NCBI GenBank assembly: GCA_027624995.1
Contig: JAQBTI010000171.1
Coordinates: 1-5,498 of the forward strand
Length of the DNA stretch: 5,498 nt
Reading direction: 5' to 3'
From: Chloroflexota bacterium
GTDB lineage: Bacteria; Chloroflexota; Dehalococcoidia; Lucifugimonadales; CATQGZ01
Positions 1-5,139 of the stretch are shown piece after piece. How positions within the stretch are numbered: the stretch's first letter is position 1; every line of letters begins with the position of its first letter. A program made the translations under genes and the position numbers. Below the pieces are notes generated by a model, which saw only the letters and a list, made by a program, of their open reading frames with translations, ran no database searches and was not told the origin of the DNA.

Positions 1-313
1 TGACCGGCGCCTTGAGCACGTCCTCCGCCACCGTTATGTCTTCCGGCTGAGTCTCAGCGATCTCGATTCGGGAAAGTATTTCTTTGACCTGCCACCGCTT
101 CGTCTTTGAACGCGGACGGCTCTCCACGATCTGCACTACGTCACCCATGCGGCAGCTATTGTCGCCGTCGTGGGCCTTCATGCGTGAGCGCTTCCGGACG
201 GGCTTCTTGTAAAGCCTGTGAGGGCGCTTCCACTCCACGGACACAACCACTGTCTTGTCCATAGAGTCGCTTACGACTCGCCCGACCCGGACATTTCGCC
301 TTTCAAAACTCAT
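1..313 (-). CDS. rpsQ: 30S ribosomal protein S17 (uS17), open at the left edge, with extended tail
   Basis: uS17 is an early-binding 16S rRNA protein of the 30S body. I translated 104 codons from ATG at 313-311 down to position 2; no stop is reached. The core is unmistakable: RRNVRVGRVVSDSMDKTVVV (5-24), EWKRPHRLYKKPVRKRSRMK (27-46), AHDGDNSCRMGDVVQIVESR (47-66) and PRSKTKRWQVKEIL (67-80). E. coli uS17 is 84 residues, so here at least about 20 further residues follow, reading SRIEIAETQPEDITVAEDVL and then KAPV. These are acidic and continue past the edge. The ATG overlaps the rpmC TGA by 4 bases. There is no strong Shine-Dalgarno, so it is probably reached by translational coupling. It is in its canonical place after rpmC; uL14 would be expected next outside the window. 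Confidence 0.95.
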   Translation of the reverse strand, partial: MSFERRNVRVGRVVSDSMDKTVVVSVEWKRPHRLYKKPVRKRSRMKAHDGDNSCRMGDVVQIVESRPRSKTKRWQVKEILSRIEIAETQPEDITVAEDVLKAPV

Positions 314-513
314 GATACGGCTCTTGCCAACTCTCTTTCCCGGGCGATGGTGTTGATCCTCGCAATCCGGGTCTTCGCTTTCTTGATCTCGTTCACATTA
401 GCCAGTTGCATGGTTGCCACCCTGAAGCGGAGATTCATCAACTCCCTCTGAGTGGCGTCGAGCTCCTTGATAAGCTCTTCGTCGGTCAATGCCCTGATGT
501 CGTCGATTTCCAT
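310..513 (-). CDS. rpmC: 50S ribosomal protein L29 (uL29)
   Basis: uL29 is a small helical protein beside uL23 at the exit tunnel mouth. The 67-residue product matches the family in length and shape, with two long helices: EIDDIRALTDEELIKELD, then RELMNLRFRVATMQLANVNE (the conserved LMNLRFQxATGQL-type stretch), then IKKAKTRIARINTIARERE. The family's GQL is MQL here. The start is ATG, 12 bp after the rplP stop, with GAGGG 5 bases upstream. It ends in TGA, which overlaps the ATG of rpsQ as ATGA, a classic stop-restart arrangement, and it is the only TGA among the genes here. Confidence 0.97.
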   Translation of the reverse strand: MEIDDIRALTDEELIKELDATQRELMNLRFRVATMQLANVNEIKKAKTRIARINTIARERELARAVS

Positions 514-525
514 TTTGGCCCTCGC

Positions 526-957
526 CTATTCGCTTTCGGCCGACTGGTGCCCCGGCCTGGTCACGATCCGGGTGCCCATGGGGAGCTTGGAGGCGGCCAG
601 CCTCATCGCCTCTCGTGCAACGTCTTCAGTCACGCCGGCCATCTCAAACAGGATTTTGCCGGGTTTCACAACCGCGACCCAGTGGTCCACGGCGCTCTTC
701 CCGTTGCCCATCCTGGTCTCCGCGGCCCTGGCGGTGACCGACTTATCTGGAAACACTCGTATCCAGATCCTGCCACCGCGTTTTGCGTACCGTGTCATTG
801 CAACCCGAGCCGCCTCTATCTGCCGGGAGGTCAGCCAGGCACACTCTGTCGCCTTGAGCGCATACTCTCCCAGGTTAATAGTGCTCCCGGCGACCGCAAT
901 ACCTTTCATTCGCCCCCTATGATGGAGCCTGTACTTCACCCTTTTCGGTTGCAGCAT
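526..957 (-). CDS. rplP: 50S ribosomal protein L16 (uL16)
   Basis: uL16 joins late in 50S assembly and positions the acceptor end of A-site tRNA near the peptidyl-transferase centre. The 143-residue product shows MLQPKRVKYRLHHRGRMKGI, then NLGEYALKATECAWLTSRQI (28-47), EAARVAMTRYAKRGGRIWIR (48-67), VFPDKSVTARAAETRMGNGK and WVAVVKPGKILFEMAGV, ending in a tail PGHQSAESE beyond the usual end. Arg82 in ETRMG corresponds to the arginine hydroxylated in E. coli L16. The start is ATG at the conserved MLQPKRVKYR, so its first 14 codons lie inside rpsC in another frame, an unusually long overlap of 41 bp. Upstream purine runs (AAGAG 10 bases away, GAGAG 3 bases away) give only a modest binding site. 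The stop is TAG, and rpmC follows after 12 bp. Confidence 0.98.
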   Translation of the reverse strand: MLQPKRVKYRLHHRGRMKGIAVAGSTINLGEYALKATECAWLTSRQIEAARVAMTRYAKRGGRIWIRVFPDKSVTARAAETRMGNGKSAVDHWVAVVKPGKILFEMAGVTEDVAREAMRLAASKLPMGTRIVTRPGHQSAESE

Positions 958-1675
958 TTGCTCTCGACTCTTCCTCTAGATCATCTGCTTTCAGGGTCAC
1001 TTCGATCGGAAGCATGTCCTCGATTTCCGGTTCACGAGACACCGTTTCGAAAATATCGCCCTTGTAAATCCAGGCCTTGACGCCGATTCTACCAAACTCC
1101 GTCGCCGCCGCTGTCAGACCGTAATCGATGTCCGATCGTATTGTGTGGAGCGGGACCCGGCCTTCTCTCGCTTTCTCCGTGCGTGCTATCTCTGAGCCCC
1201 CGAGTCTGCCCGAGGCGACTATCTTGACGCCCAGCGCACCCGCCTGCATCGTCCGGCTCACCGCCTGCCGCATCGCCCGGCGAAACGCAATCCTGCGCTC
1301 CAACTGATCGGCGACGCTGCGGTCTACGAGAAAGGCATCCATCTCCGGCTGCCGTATCTCCTGGACGTTGAGGCGCGCCAGTCGTTTTGTCATCTCTTCT
1401 AGCTGTTTCCGAAGCTCTTCTACGCGCGTCCCTCCCCGACCAATCACGATGCCCGGCCTGCCGGTGTGAATCGTTATCACGAGGTCTCTGCTGTTCCGCT
1501 CGATCTCCACCCTCGATATTCCGGCATCCTGATATCCCGTGAGGATAGTCTGCCTGATCGCCAGGTCCTCCAAGACCATGCCCCTGTAGTCGCTCTGCTT
1601 AGAAGCGAACCAGTTCGCCTGCCAGCCTTTGACGATCCCCAACCGGAACCCTACAGGGTGTGTCTTCTGGCCCAA
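917..1675 (-). CDS. rpsC: 30S ribosomal protein S3 (uS3) with acidic C-terminal tail
   Basis: uS3 lies at the mRNA entry tunnel of the 30S head and takes part in mRNA unwinding. The product begins MGQKTHPVGFRLGIVKGW. It has the KH domain with its GxxG loop in RPGIVIGRGG (73-82, loop GRGG at 79-82), then the C-terminal domain with QLERRIAFRRAMRQAV (124-139), SGRLGGSEIARTE and EGRVPLHTIRSDIDYG (171-186), and IGVKAWIYKGDIFE. The Arg-rich FRRAMR stretch matches the region tied to helicase activity in E. coli. At 252 residues it is longer than the common 210-235, because about 43 residues follow the core. That tail is acidic (EIED, DDLEEES), whereas the E. coli tail is strongly basic. The start is TTG with AGGAG 7 bases upstream. 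The stop is TAG, lying 41 bp inside rplP. Confidence 0.98.
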   Translation of the reverse strand: MGQKTHPVGFRLGIVKGWQANWFASKQSDYRGMVLEDLAIRQTILTGYQDAGISRVEIERNSRDLVITIHTGRPGIVIGRGGTRVEELRKQLEEMTKRLARLNVQEIRQPEMDAFLVDRSVADQLERRIAFRRAMRQAVSRTMQAGALGVKIVASGRLGGSEIARTEKAREGRVPLHTIRSDIDYGLTAAATEFGRIGVKAWIYKGDIFETVSREPEIEDMLPIEVTLKADDLEEESRANAATEKGEVQAPS

Positions 1676-1676
1676 T

Positions 1677-2015
1677 CTATTGCTCCTGTTCGTCCAGCAA
1701 TACGGTCAAATGAGTGTTCCGTCGGATGATCTTGCCGGCACGCCCCCTGGCCCTCGCTCGGAAACGCTTGGTACGCACTGCCTCGCCGGCGTACACTTCC
1801 ACGACCTTTAGGTCCGACCGCTGGACCAGCAATTCGTTCTCGGCATTCGCCGCGGCCGACCGCATCAGTCGCTCCAGTCGCCTCGCGGTTGGAGACGGCA
1901 TGAACCGAAGGATCCGGAGCGCCTCTTCCAGCTTCTTGCCCCTGACCAGATCGAGGGTCGACTTCATCTTCTTGAATGAGATTCCCGTGTTTTCCACGGT
2001 CGCTTTGACGGGCAA
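1677..2015 (-). CDS. rplV: 50S ribosomal protein L22 (uL22)
   Basis: uL22 contacts all 23S rRNA domains, and its beta-hairpin forms part of the exit tunnel constriction with uL4. The 112-residue product has the usual length. It has the family layout: VKATVENTGISFKKMKSTLD (3-22), LVRGKKLEEALRILRFMP (23-40), a helix with RRLERLMRSAAANAENE (45-61), LKVVEVYAGEA, and a hairpin RTKRFRARARGRAGKIIRRN (81-100) followed by THLTVLL. The hairpin differs from the common GP(S/T)(M/L)KR..PRA.GRA pattern, with AVRTKR and RARA instead, and the usual SPRK near residue 13 is SFKK. The start is TTG with a strong AGGGAGG 8 bases upstream; the gap after rpsS is 15 bp. The TAG stop is one base from the rpsC start. 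Confidence 0.96.
   Translation of the reverse strand: MPVKATVENTGISFKKMKSTLDLVRGKKLEEALRILRFMPSPTARRLERLMRSAAANAENELLVQRSDLKVVEVYAGEAVRTKRFRARARGRAGKIIRRNTHLTVLLDEQEQ
1683..1687 (-). promoter_or_regulatory. Ribosome binding site that fixes the TTG start of rpsC
   Basis: Minus-strand AGGAG lies inside the last codons of rplV, 7 bases before TTG at 1675. It supports initiation at this unusual codon, which is also where the conserved uS3 N-terminus (GQKTHPVGFRLG) begins. Termination of rplV at TAG one base upstream makes stop-start coupling likely. Confidence 0.75.
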
Positions 2016-2023
2016 CGGTCGAT

Positions 2024-2030
2024 CCTCCCT
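2024..2030 (-). promoter_or_regulatory. Strong ribosome binding site that fixes the TTG start of rplV
   Basis: Minus-strand AGGGAGG begins immediately after the rpsS TAA and lies 8 bases before TTG at 2015. It is the strongest Shine-Dalgarno in the window. Between the rpsS stop and the TTG the frame reads AGG GAG GAT CGA CCG, with no other start codon, so the TTG is chosen with confidence. Confidence 0.8.
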
Positions 2031-2315
2031 TTACCCGACGCTCGTAGTTCGTTCCGACTTCGTCGAGTGCCCCCTAAAGGTCCTCGTTGGCGCGAACTCT
2101 CCGAGTCGGTGCCCAACCATGTTCTCCGTGATATACAGCGGTACGTGTCGCCGGCCGTCATGAACGGCGATCGTCAGACCCAGCATATCAGGCATTATCA
2201 TCGAGGCCCTGGACCAGGTCTGAATGATTACCTTGCTTCCACTGCGCCTGGCCACATCGACTTTCTTGGCCAGCTTTTCGTGGACATAAGGTCCCTTCTT
2301 TATTGATCGAGACAC
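2031..2315 (-). CDS. rpsS: 30S ribosomal protein S19 (uS19)
   Basis: uS19 pairs with uS13 in the 30S head and contacts the A-site finger across the subunit interface. The 94-residue product starts with the family hallmark MSRSIKKGPYV. It contains KVIIQTWSRASMIMPDMLG (28-46), the very conserved TIAVHDGRRHVPLYITENMV (48-67) and GHRLGEFAPTRTFRGH (68-83), then a short tail STKSERTTSVG. The start is GTG, supported by the MSRS start homology and by GAGAGG 6 bases upstream, overlapping the end of rplB, which stops 3 bases before. The stop is TAA, one of only two non-TAG stops among the complete S10-block genes. The rplV reading frame continues in the same frame after this TAA. Confidence 0.98.
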   Translation of the reverse strand: MSRSIKKGPYVHEKLAKKVDVARRSGSKVIIQTWSRASMIMPDMLGLTIAVHDGRRHVPLYITENMVGHRLGEFAPTRTFRGHSTKSERTTSVG

Positions 2316-2318
2316 TGT

Positions 2319-3152
2319 CTACCTCTCGCCCCGCCGCCTCACGATAAAGCGGCTGCTTGCCTTCTTCTTGTTCCGGGTACGGTAGCCCAGCGTCGGCTTG
2401 CCCCACGGCGTCTTCGGACCCGGCATTCCTATTGGAGACCGGCCTTCTCCGCCGCCGTGCGGATGGTCGGACGGCGCCATTGCTAGGCCGCGGACCGACG
2501 GCCGCCACCCGCGATGCCGGTTAGCTCCGGCCTTTCCGAGTTTGATGTTCTTGTGGTCTGGAGCGCTCACCTGGCCTATCGTGGCCGTGCACTCGCTCAG
2601 AACGTACCTGACCTCTCCCGAGGGCAGCCTCAGCAGTGTGTACTTGCCTTCGCTGGCAAGGACCTGAGCACCGTTACCGGCGCTCCTGACGATCTGCCCG
2701 CCCCTCCCAAGCTTGAGCTCCACGTTATGCACAAGAGTTCCGGAAGGAATCACCCTCAGCGGCAACGCGTTGCCGGTCCGGATGCCCGCTCCTTCGCCCG
2801 CCTGAATCTCGTCGCCGACATTCAGTCCCTGCGGAGCGATGATGTACCGCCAGTCCCCATCCCGATACTTGATCAGCGCGATGCGCGCCGAACGGTTCGG
2901 GTCATACTCGATAGAGCTCACCTCTCCCGGAACGCCTACCTTGTCCCGCTTGAAGTCGATCTGGCGGAGCCTGCGCTTGTGGCCGCCTCCACGGTGTCTG
3001 ACCGAGATTGTGCCACTCGAGTCCCTTCCGGCCCTACGCTTCAGACCAGACACAAGCGACTTCCTGGGCTTGACCGACGTGATGTCGTCGTTGGTCTGAG
3101 TGACCTTGCCTCGTTGTCCGGGAGTTAGTGGCTTTCGTGTCTTAAGCGGCAT
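2319..3152 (-). CDS. rplB: 50S ribosomal protein L2 (uL2)
   Basis: uL2 is needed for subunit association, tRNA binding and peptidyl-transferase activity. The 277-residue product is full length. The N-terminal part has KTRKPLTPGQRG and SVRHRGGGHKRRLRQIDFKR (50-69). An OB-like domain follows with VSSIEYDPNRSARIALIKY and YIIAPQGLNVGDEI, then an SH3-like domain with LRVIPSGTLVHNVELKLGRG and RSAGNGAQVLASEGKYTLLR. The C-terminal region is GKAGANRHRGWRPSVRGLAM, DHPHGGGEGRSPIGMPGPKT and PWGKPTLGYRTRNKKK. His230 in DHPHGGGEGR matches the E. coli His229 implicated in activity. The usual AMNP(V/R)DHPH is AMAPSDHPH, a change of two nearby residues. The start is ATG fused to the rplW stop (TAGATG), with GAGGG 7 bases upstream. 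The stop is TAG. Confidence 0.99.
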   Translation of the reverse strand: MPLKTRKPLTPGQRGKVTQTNDDITSVKPRKSLVSGLKRRAGRDSSGTISVRHRGGGHKRRLRQIDFKRDKVGVPGEVSSIEYDPNRSARIALIKYRDGDWRYIIAPQGLNVGDEIQAGEGAGIRTGNALPLRVIPSGTLVHNVELKLGRGGQIVRSAGNGAQVLASEGKYTLLRLPSGEVRYVLSECTATIGQVSAPDHKNIKLGKAGANRHRGWRPSVRGLAMAPSDHPHGGGEGRSPIGMPGPKTPWGKPTLGYRTRNKKKASSRFIVRRRGER

Positions 3153-3437
3153 CTAGACGCCCTCGAAAATCGTTATCGTCTCGCCCGGGGCCAGGGTCAC
3201 AACGGCCTTCTTCCAGGACCGCTTGACCGACTCCCGCGGACCGAAGCGCTTGCGTTTTCCTCTGACCTTCATTACGTTCACGCCTCGGACCTTTACTTCG
3301 AAGGCTTCCTCAACGGCCGCCTTGATCTGGTACTTGTTGGCCTGGTCGGCGACCTCGAAGACGTACTTGCCGCTCTCTTGGAGCAGCGTGGTCTTCTCCG
3401 TAATCACCGGCCGCCTTAGGATGCTCAGTGTATGCAT
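3153..3437 (-). CDS. rplW: 50S ribosomal protein L23 (uL23)
   Basis: uL23 sits at the mouth of the exit tunnel and is the main docking site for trigger factor and a contact for SRP and the translocon. The 94-residue product has the normal length and pattern: LRRPVITEKTT (8-17), YVFEVADQANKYQIKAAVEE (25-44), VKVRGVNVMKVRGKRKRFG (48-66), and a C-terminal strand in KKAVVTLAPGETITIFEGV. The start is ATG only 2 bases after the rplD TAG. No strong Shine-Dalgarno lies at the right distance (GAGG is about 16 bases away), so translational coupling to rplD is the likely route of initiation. Its TAG stop abuts the ATG of rplB directly. Confidence 0.98.
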   Translation of the reverse strand: MHTLSILRRPVITEKTTLLQESGKYVFEVADQANKYQIKAAVEEAFEVKVRGVNVMKVRGKRKRFGPRESVKRSWKKAVVTLAPGETITIFEGV

Positions 3438-3439
3438 GC

Positions 3440-4108
3440 CTAGCTCGCCACCGCCTCGGCCGGCGCCACGGGCTTGCGCCTGAGCGGCCCGCCCCAGAGC
3501 TCTTCGGCCCTGCGTACGGCCTCCAGTGTGATCACAAGAGTTTTGACGTTCAACAGATCAACGACGCTCAGAAGAGACACGGGCAGCTTCTTGAGTCTGG
3601 GGATGTTCCTCGATGCCCGTAGCACAGACGCCTCGACGCCGTCTGCAACCAACAGGACCGGAGATACGCTCCGCAGCGCCTCGAGAACCTGGAGCATCTC
3701 TTTCGTCTTGCCGTTTTCCAGCAACAGATCCTCAATGATAATCATCTGACCTTCGCGTACCTTGTCCGACAGGACACCAAGCATCGCCGCTCGCCTCATA
3801 CGCTTGGGCGTGCTTTGGCGGAAGCTCCTGGGACTCGGGCCGAAGACCACACCGCCGCCTCGCATATGGGGGGCCCGTATGGTTCCCTGCCGGGCCCGTC
3901 CCGTGCCTTTCTGCGAAAACGGCTTCCGTCCACCGCCGGACACCGCGCCTCGACTCTTGGTTCCGACCGTCCCCTGCCTGGCGTTGGCCAGTTGACCGAC
4001 CATGACCTGGTGTACCAGGGCCGCATTCATAGGGGCGCCAAAGACATCGTCTCTGACTTCGACATCACCCGTAACCTTGCCTTGAGTATTTCGAATCTTC
4101 AGCTTCAC
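3440..4108 (-). CDS. rplD: 50S ribosomal protein L4 (uL4)
   Basis: uL4 is an early 23S-binding protein whose extended loop helps form the constriction of the nascent peptide exit tunnel. In E. coli it also represses its own operon. The 222-residue product shows the diagnostic loop at about residues 45-105: RQGTVGTKSRGAVSGGGRKP, then QKGTGRARQGTIRAP, RGGGVVFGPSPRSF and PKRMRRAAML. The globular C-terminal half contains IIIEDLLLENGKTKEM and LLSVVDLLNVKTLVITLEAV. It ends in a short Pro/Ala-rich tail. The start is GTG (GTG AAG CTG AAG), 8 bases after the rplC stop, with an AGGCAG that overlaps that stop as a modest binding site. The stop is TAG. I see no leader structure that would suggest L4 autoregulation. 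Confidence 0.98.
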   Translation of the reverse strand: MKLKIRNTQGKVTGDVEVRDDVFGAPMNAALVHQVMVGQLANARQGTVGTKSRGAVSGGGRKPFSQKGTGRARQGTIRAPHMRGGGVVFGPSPRSFRQSTPKRMRRAAMLGVLSDKVREGQMIIIEDLLLENGKTKEMLQVLEALRSVSPVLLVADGVEASVLRASRNIPRLKKLPVSLLSVVDLLNVKTLVITLEAVRRAEELWGGPLRRKPVAPAEAVAS

Positions 4109-4116
4109 GTGTCTGC

Positions 4117-4740
4117 CTATCGAGCCGACTTGGTGACTATGACCAGCGAGTTGGTCGCCCCTGGGACTCCGCCCCTTACAAAGAGCAGATTGCGTTCCGG
4201 GTCTGCTAGTACGACGTCCAGATTACGAACGGTTACTCTGGCATTGCCCATATGACCCGCCATCTTGTGGCCCTTTATCACCCTGCCGGGGTAGCTGCCC
4301 GCGCCAATGGACCCGGGGGCGCGGTGACGGTCCGACTGGCCGTGTGTCTTGGGGCCGCCCTTAAAGTTGTGCCTCTTCACTACGCCGGCAAAGCCTCGGC
4401 CCTTGGACAGGCTCGTCGCGTTCACCTTCTCGCCTGGCTCGAACAAGCTCACGTCGAGCTCTTGGCCGACCTCTAGCTCTCCCGGAGCATCTGCCTTGAC
4501 TTCACGCAGGTACCTGAACAGGCCGCCCGACGCCTTCAAGTGGCCGGTCCGTGGCTTGTTCAACCGTTTTATTGGCTCGAAGCCGAGCTGGACGCTGTCG
4601 TAACCGTCAGACTCCTTGGTCTTGATCTGAGTTACCGTGCAGGGTCCGACCCGGATAGCCGTGACACAGTCGGCTCGGCCGTCTTCGCCGAAAACCTCTG
4701 TGGTCCCTATCTTTTTTCCGAGAATGCTGTGTACTGACAT
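4117..4740 (-). CDS. rplC: 50S ribosomal protein L3 (uL3)
   Basis: uL3 binds 23S rRNA early in assembly and sends a long loop toward the peptidyl-transferase centre. The 207-residue product is full length (E. coli has 209). Landmarks are SILGKKIGTTEVFGEDGR at the N-terminus, GPCTVTQIKT, SKGRGFAGVVKRHNFKGG (112-129), then the central loop with HGQSDRHRAPGSIGAGSYPG and GHKMAGHMGNARVTV, and the C-terminal PGATNSLVIV. Two deviations are visible. The usual GMTQ near residue 12 is GTTE. The position matching the E. coli methylated Gln150 is Ser149 or Ser-like (IGAGSYPG versus IGQNQTPG), so no PrmB-type methylation is expected. The start is ATG with only a weak AGAAG upstream, so translation is probably coupled to rpsJ. 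The stop is TAG. Confidence 0.98.
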   Translation of the reverse strand: MSVHSILGKKIGTTEVFGEDGRADCVTAIRVGPCTVTQIKTKESDGYDSVQLGFEPIKRLNKPRTGHLKASGGLFRYLREVKADAPGELEVGQELDVSLFEPGEKVNATSLSKGRGFAGVVKRHNFKGGPKTHGQSDRHRAPGSIGAGSYPGRVIKGHKMAGHMGNARVTVRNLDVVLADPERNLLFVRGGVPGATNSLVIVTKSAR

Positions 4741-4753
4741 CGTGTATCGGCTT

Positions 4754-5068
4754 CTACAGTTTGATGGAGATATCGACGCCCGCCGGTACGATCAGGCGCG
4801 TCAGAGAATCGATCGTCTTCGACGTCGGCTCGAGGATATCAATCAGGCGATTGTGCGTCCTGATCTCGAAGTGTTCCCTGGAGTCCTTGTCGATGTGCGG
4901 CGACCGGATCACGCAGAAGCGCTTGATCGTGGTCGGCAGCGGCACAGGCCCGGTCACTCGTGCGCCCGTCCGCTCAGCCGCCTCCACTATCTGGCCGGCC
5001 GATGCGTCCAGGATCCGGTGCTCGAATGCCTTGAGTATAATTCTTATTTTTTGCTGTCCAGCTACCAC
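4754..5068 (-). CDS. rpsJ: 30S ribosomal protein S10 (uS10, also NusE)
   Basis: uS10 is a 30S head protein that also acts as NusE in transcription antitermination, through its contacts with NusB and NusG. The 104-residue product has the full family length. It begins KIRIILKAFEHRILD near residue 7 and carries the conserved TGPVPLPT and FCVIRSPHIDKDSREHFEIR block (about 39-70), which spans the long rRNA-penetrating loop. It continues with THNRLIDILEPT and ends PAGVDISIKL. The start is GTG, with AGGAAG 9 bases upstream. The stop is TAG, and rplC starts 13 bases later. It is the first gene of the tightly packed block, placed directly after fusA. In gammaproteobacteria the mRNA leader before rpsJ is the site of L4 autoregulation; the 71-base gap here is too short for that leader and shows no obvious equivalent. 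Confidence 0.98.
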   Translation of the reverse strand: MVAGQQKIRIILKAFEHRILDASAGQIVEAAERTGARVTGPVPLPTTIKRFCVIRSPHIDKDSREHFEIRTHNRLIDILEPTSKTIDSLTRLIVPAGVDISIKL

Positions 5069-5074
5069 TTCACT

Positions 5075-5083
5075 CTTCTTCCT
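5075..5083 (-). promoter_or_regulatory. Ribosome binding site of rpsJ
   Basis: Minus-strand AGGAAGAAG, with the AGGAAG core at 5083-5078, lies 9 bases before the GTG at 5068. It supports that GTG as the start: the next in-frame stop upstream (TGA at 5089-5087) leaves no ATG, GTG or TTG alternative between them. Confidence 0.7.
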
Positions 5084-5095
5084 GCGTCAACAATC

Positions 5096-5118
5096 CCCTC
5101 TCCCTCACTTGGAAAGGG
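5096..5118 (-). promoter_or_regulatory. Hairpin in the fusA-rpsJ gap (weak terminator, processing or attenuation candidate)
   Basis: Read on the minus strand, CCCTTTCC (5118-5111) can pair with GGAGAGGG (5103-5096) across a 7-base loop AAGTGAG. This gives an 8-bp stem with one G-U wobble and five G-C pairs. It starts 21 bases after the fusA stop and ends 27 bases before the rpsJ start, so it lies in the only sizeable gap of the window. The bases after the 3' arm are GATTGTTGACG, not a clean U tract, so a strong intrinsic terminator is unlikely. Partial attenuation, mRNA processing or a protection element between fusA and the S10 genes are possible. An 8-bp stem may also arise by chance in purine-rich DNA. 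Confidence 0.35.
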
Positions 5119-5139
5119 TAACGGCGAATCTTGCTCGGG

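Noticed and set aside
406..1080. A long plus-strand open frame of about 224 codons across rplP and rpsC
   Set aside because: It lies opposite two unmistakable ribosomal protein genes, has a Pro/His/Arg-rich composition with no recognisable domain, and is typical of a shadow frame in GC-rich coding DNA.
1964..2161. Alternative minus-strand frame over the rpsS/rplV junction as a small extra gene
   Set aside because: It overlaps the conserved C-terminus of uS19 and start of uL22 in another frame and has no similarity I recognise.
2514..3128. A plus-strand open frame of about 204 codons opposite rplB
   Set aside because: It is the antisense of a highly conserved uL2 gene, with no ribosome binding site or family signature. 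The constraint of uL2 explains the open frame.
5062..5090. A possible promoter for rpsJ, with TTGACG (minus strand, 5090-5085) as a -35 box
   Set aside because: The bases 17 positions further on are TGGTAG, a poor -10, and would put the transcription start inside rpsJ. The overlap with the ribosome binding site makes a chance match more likely.
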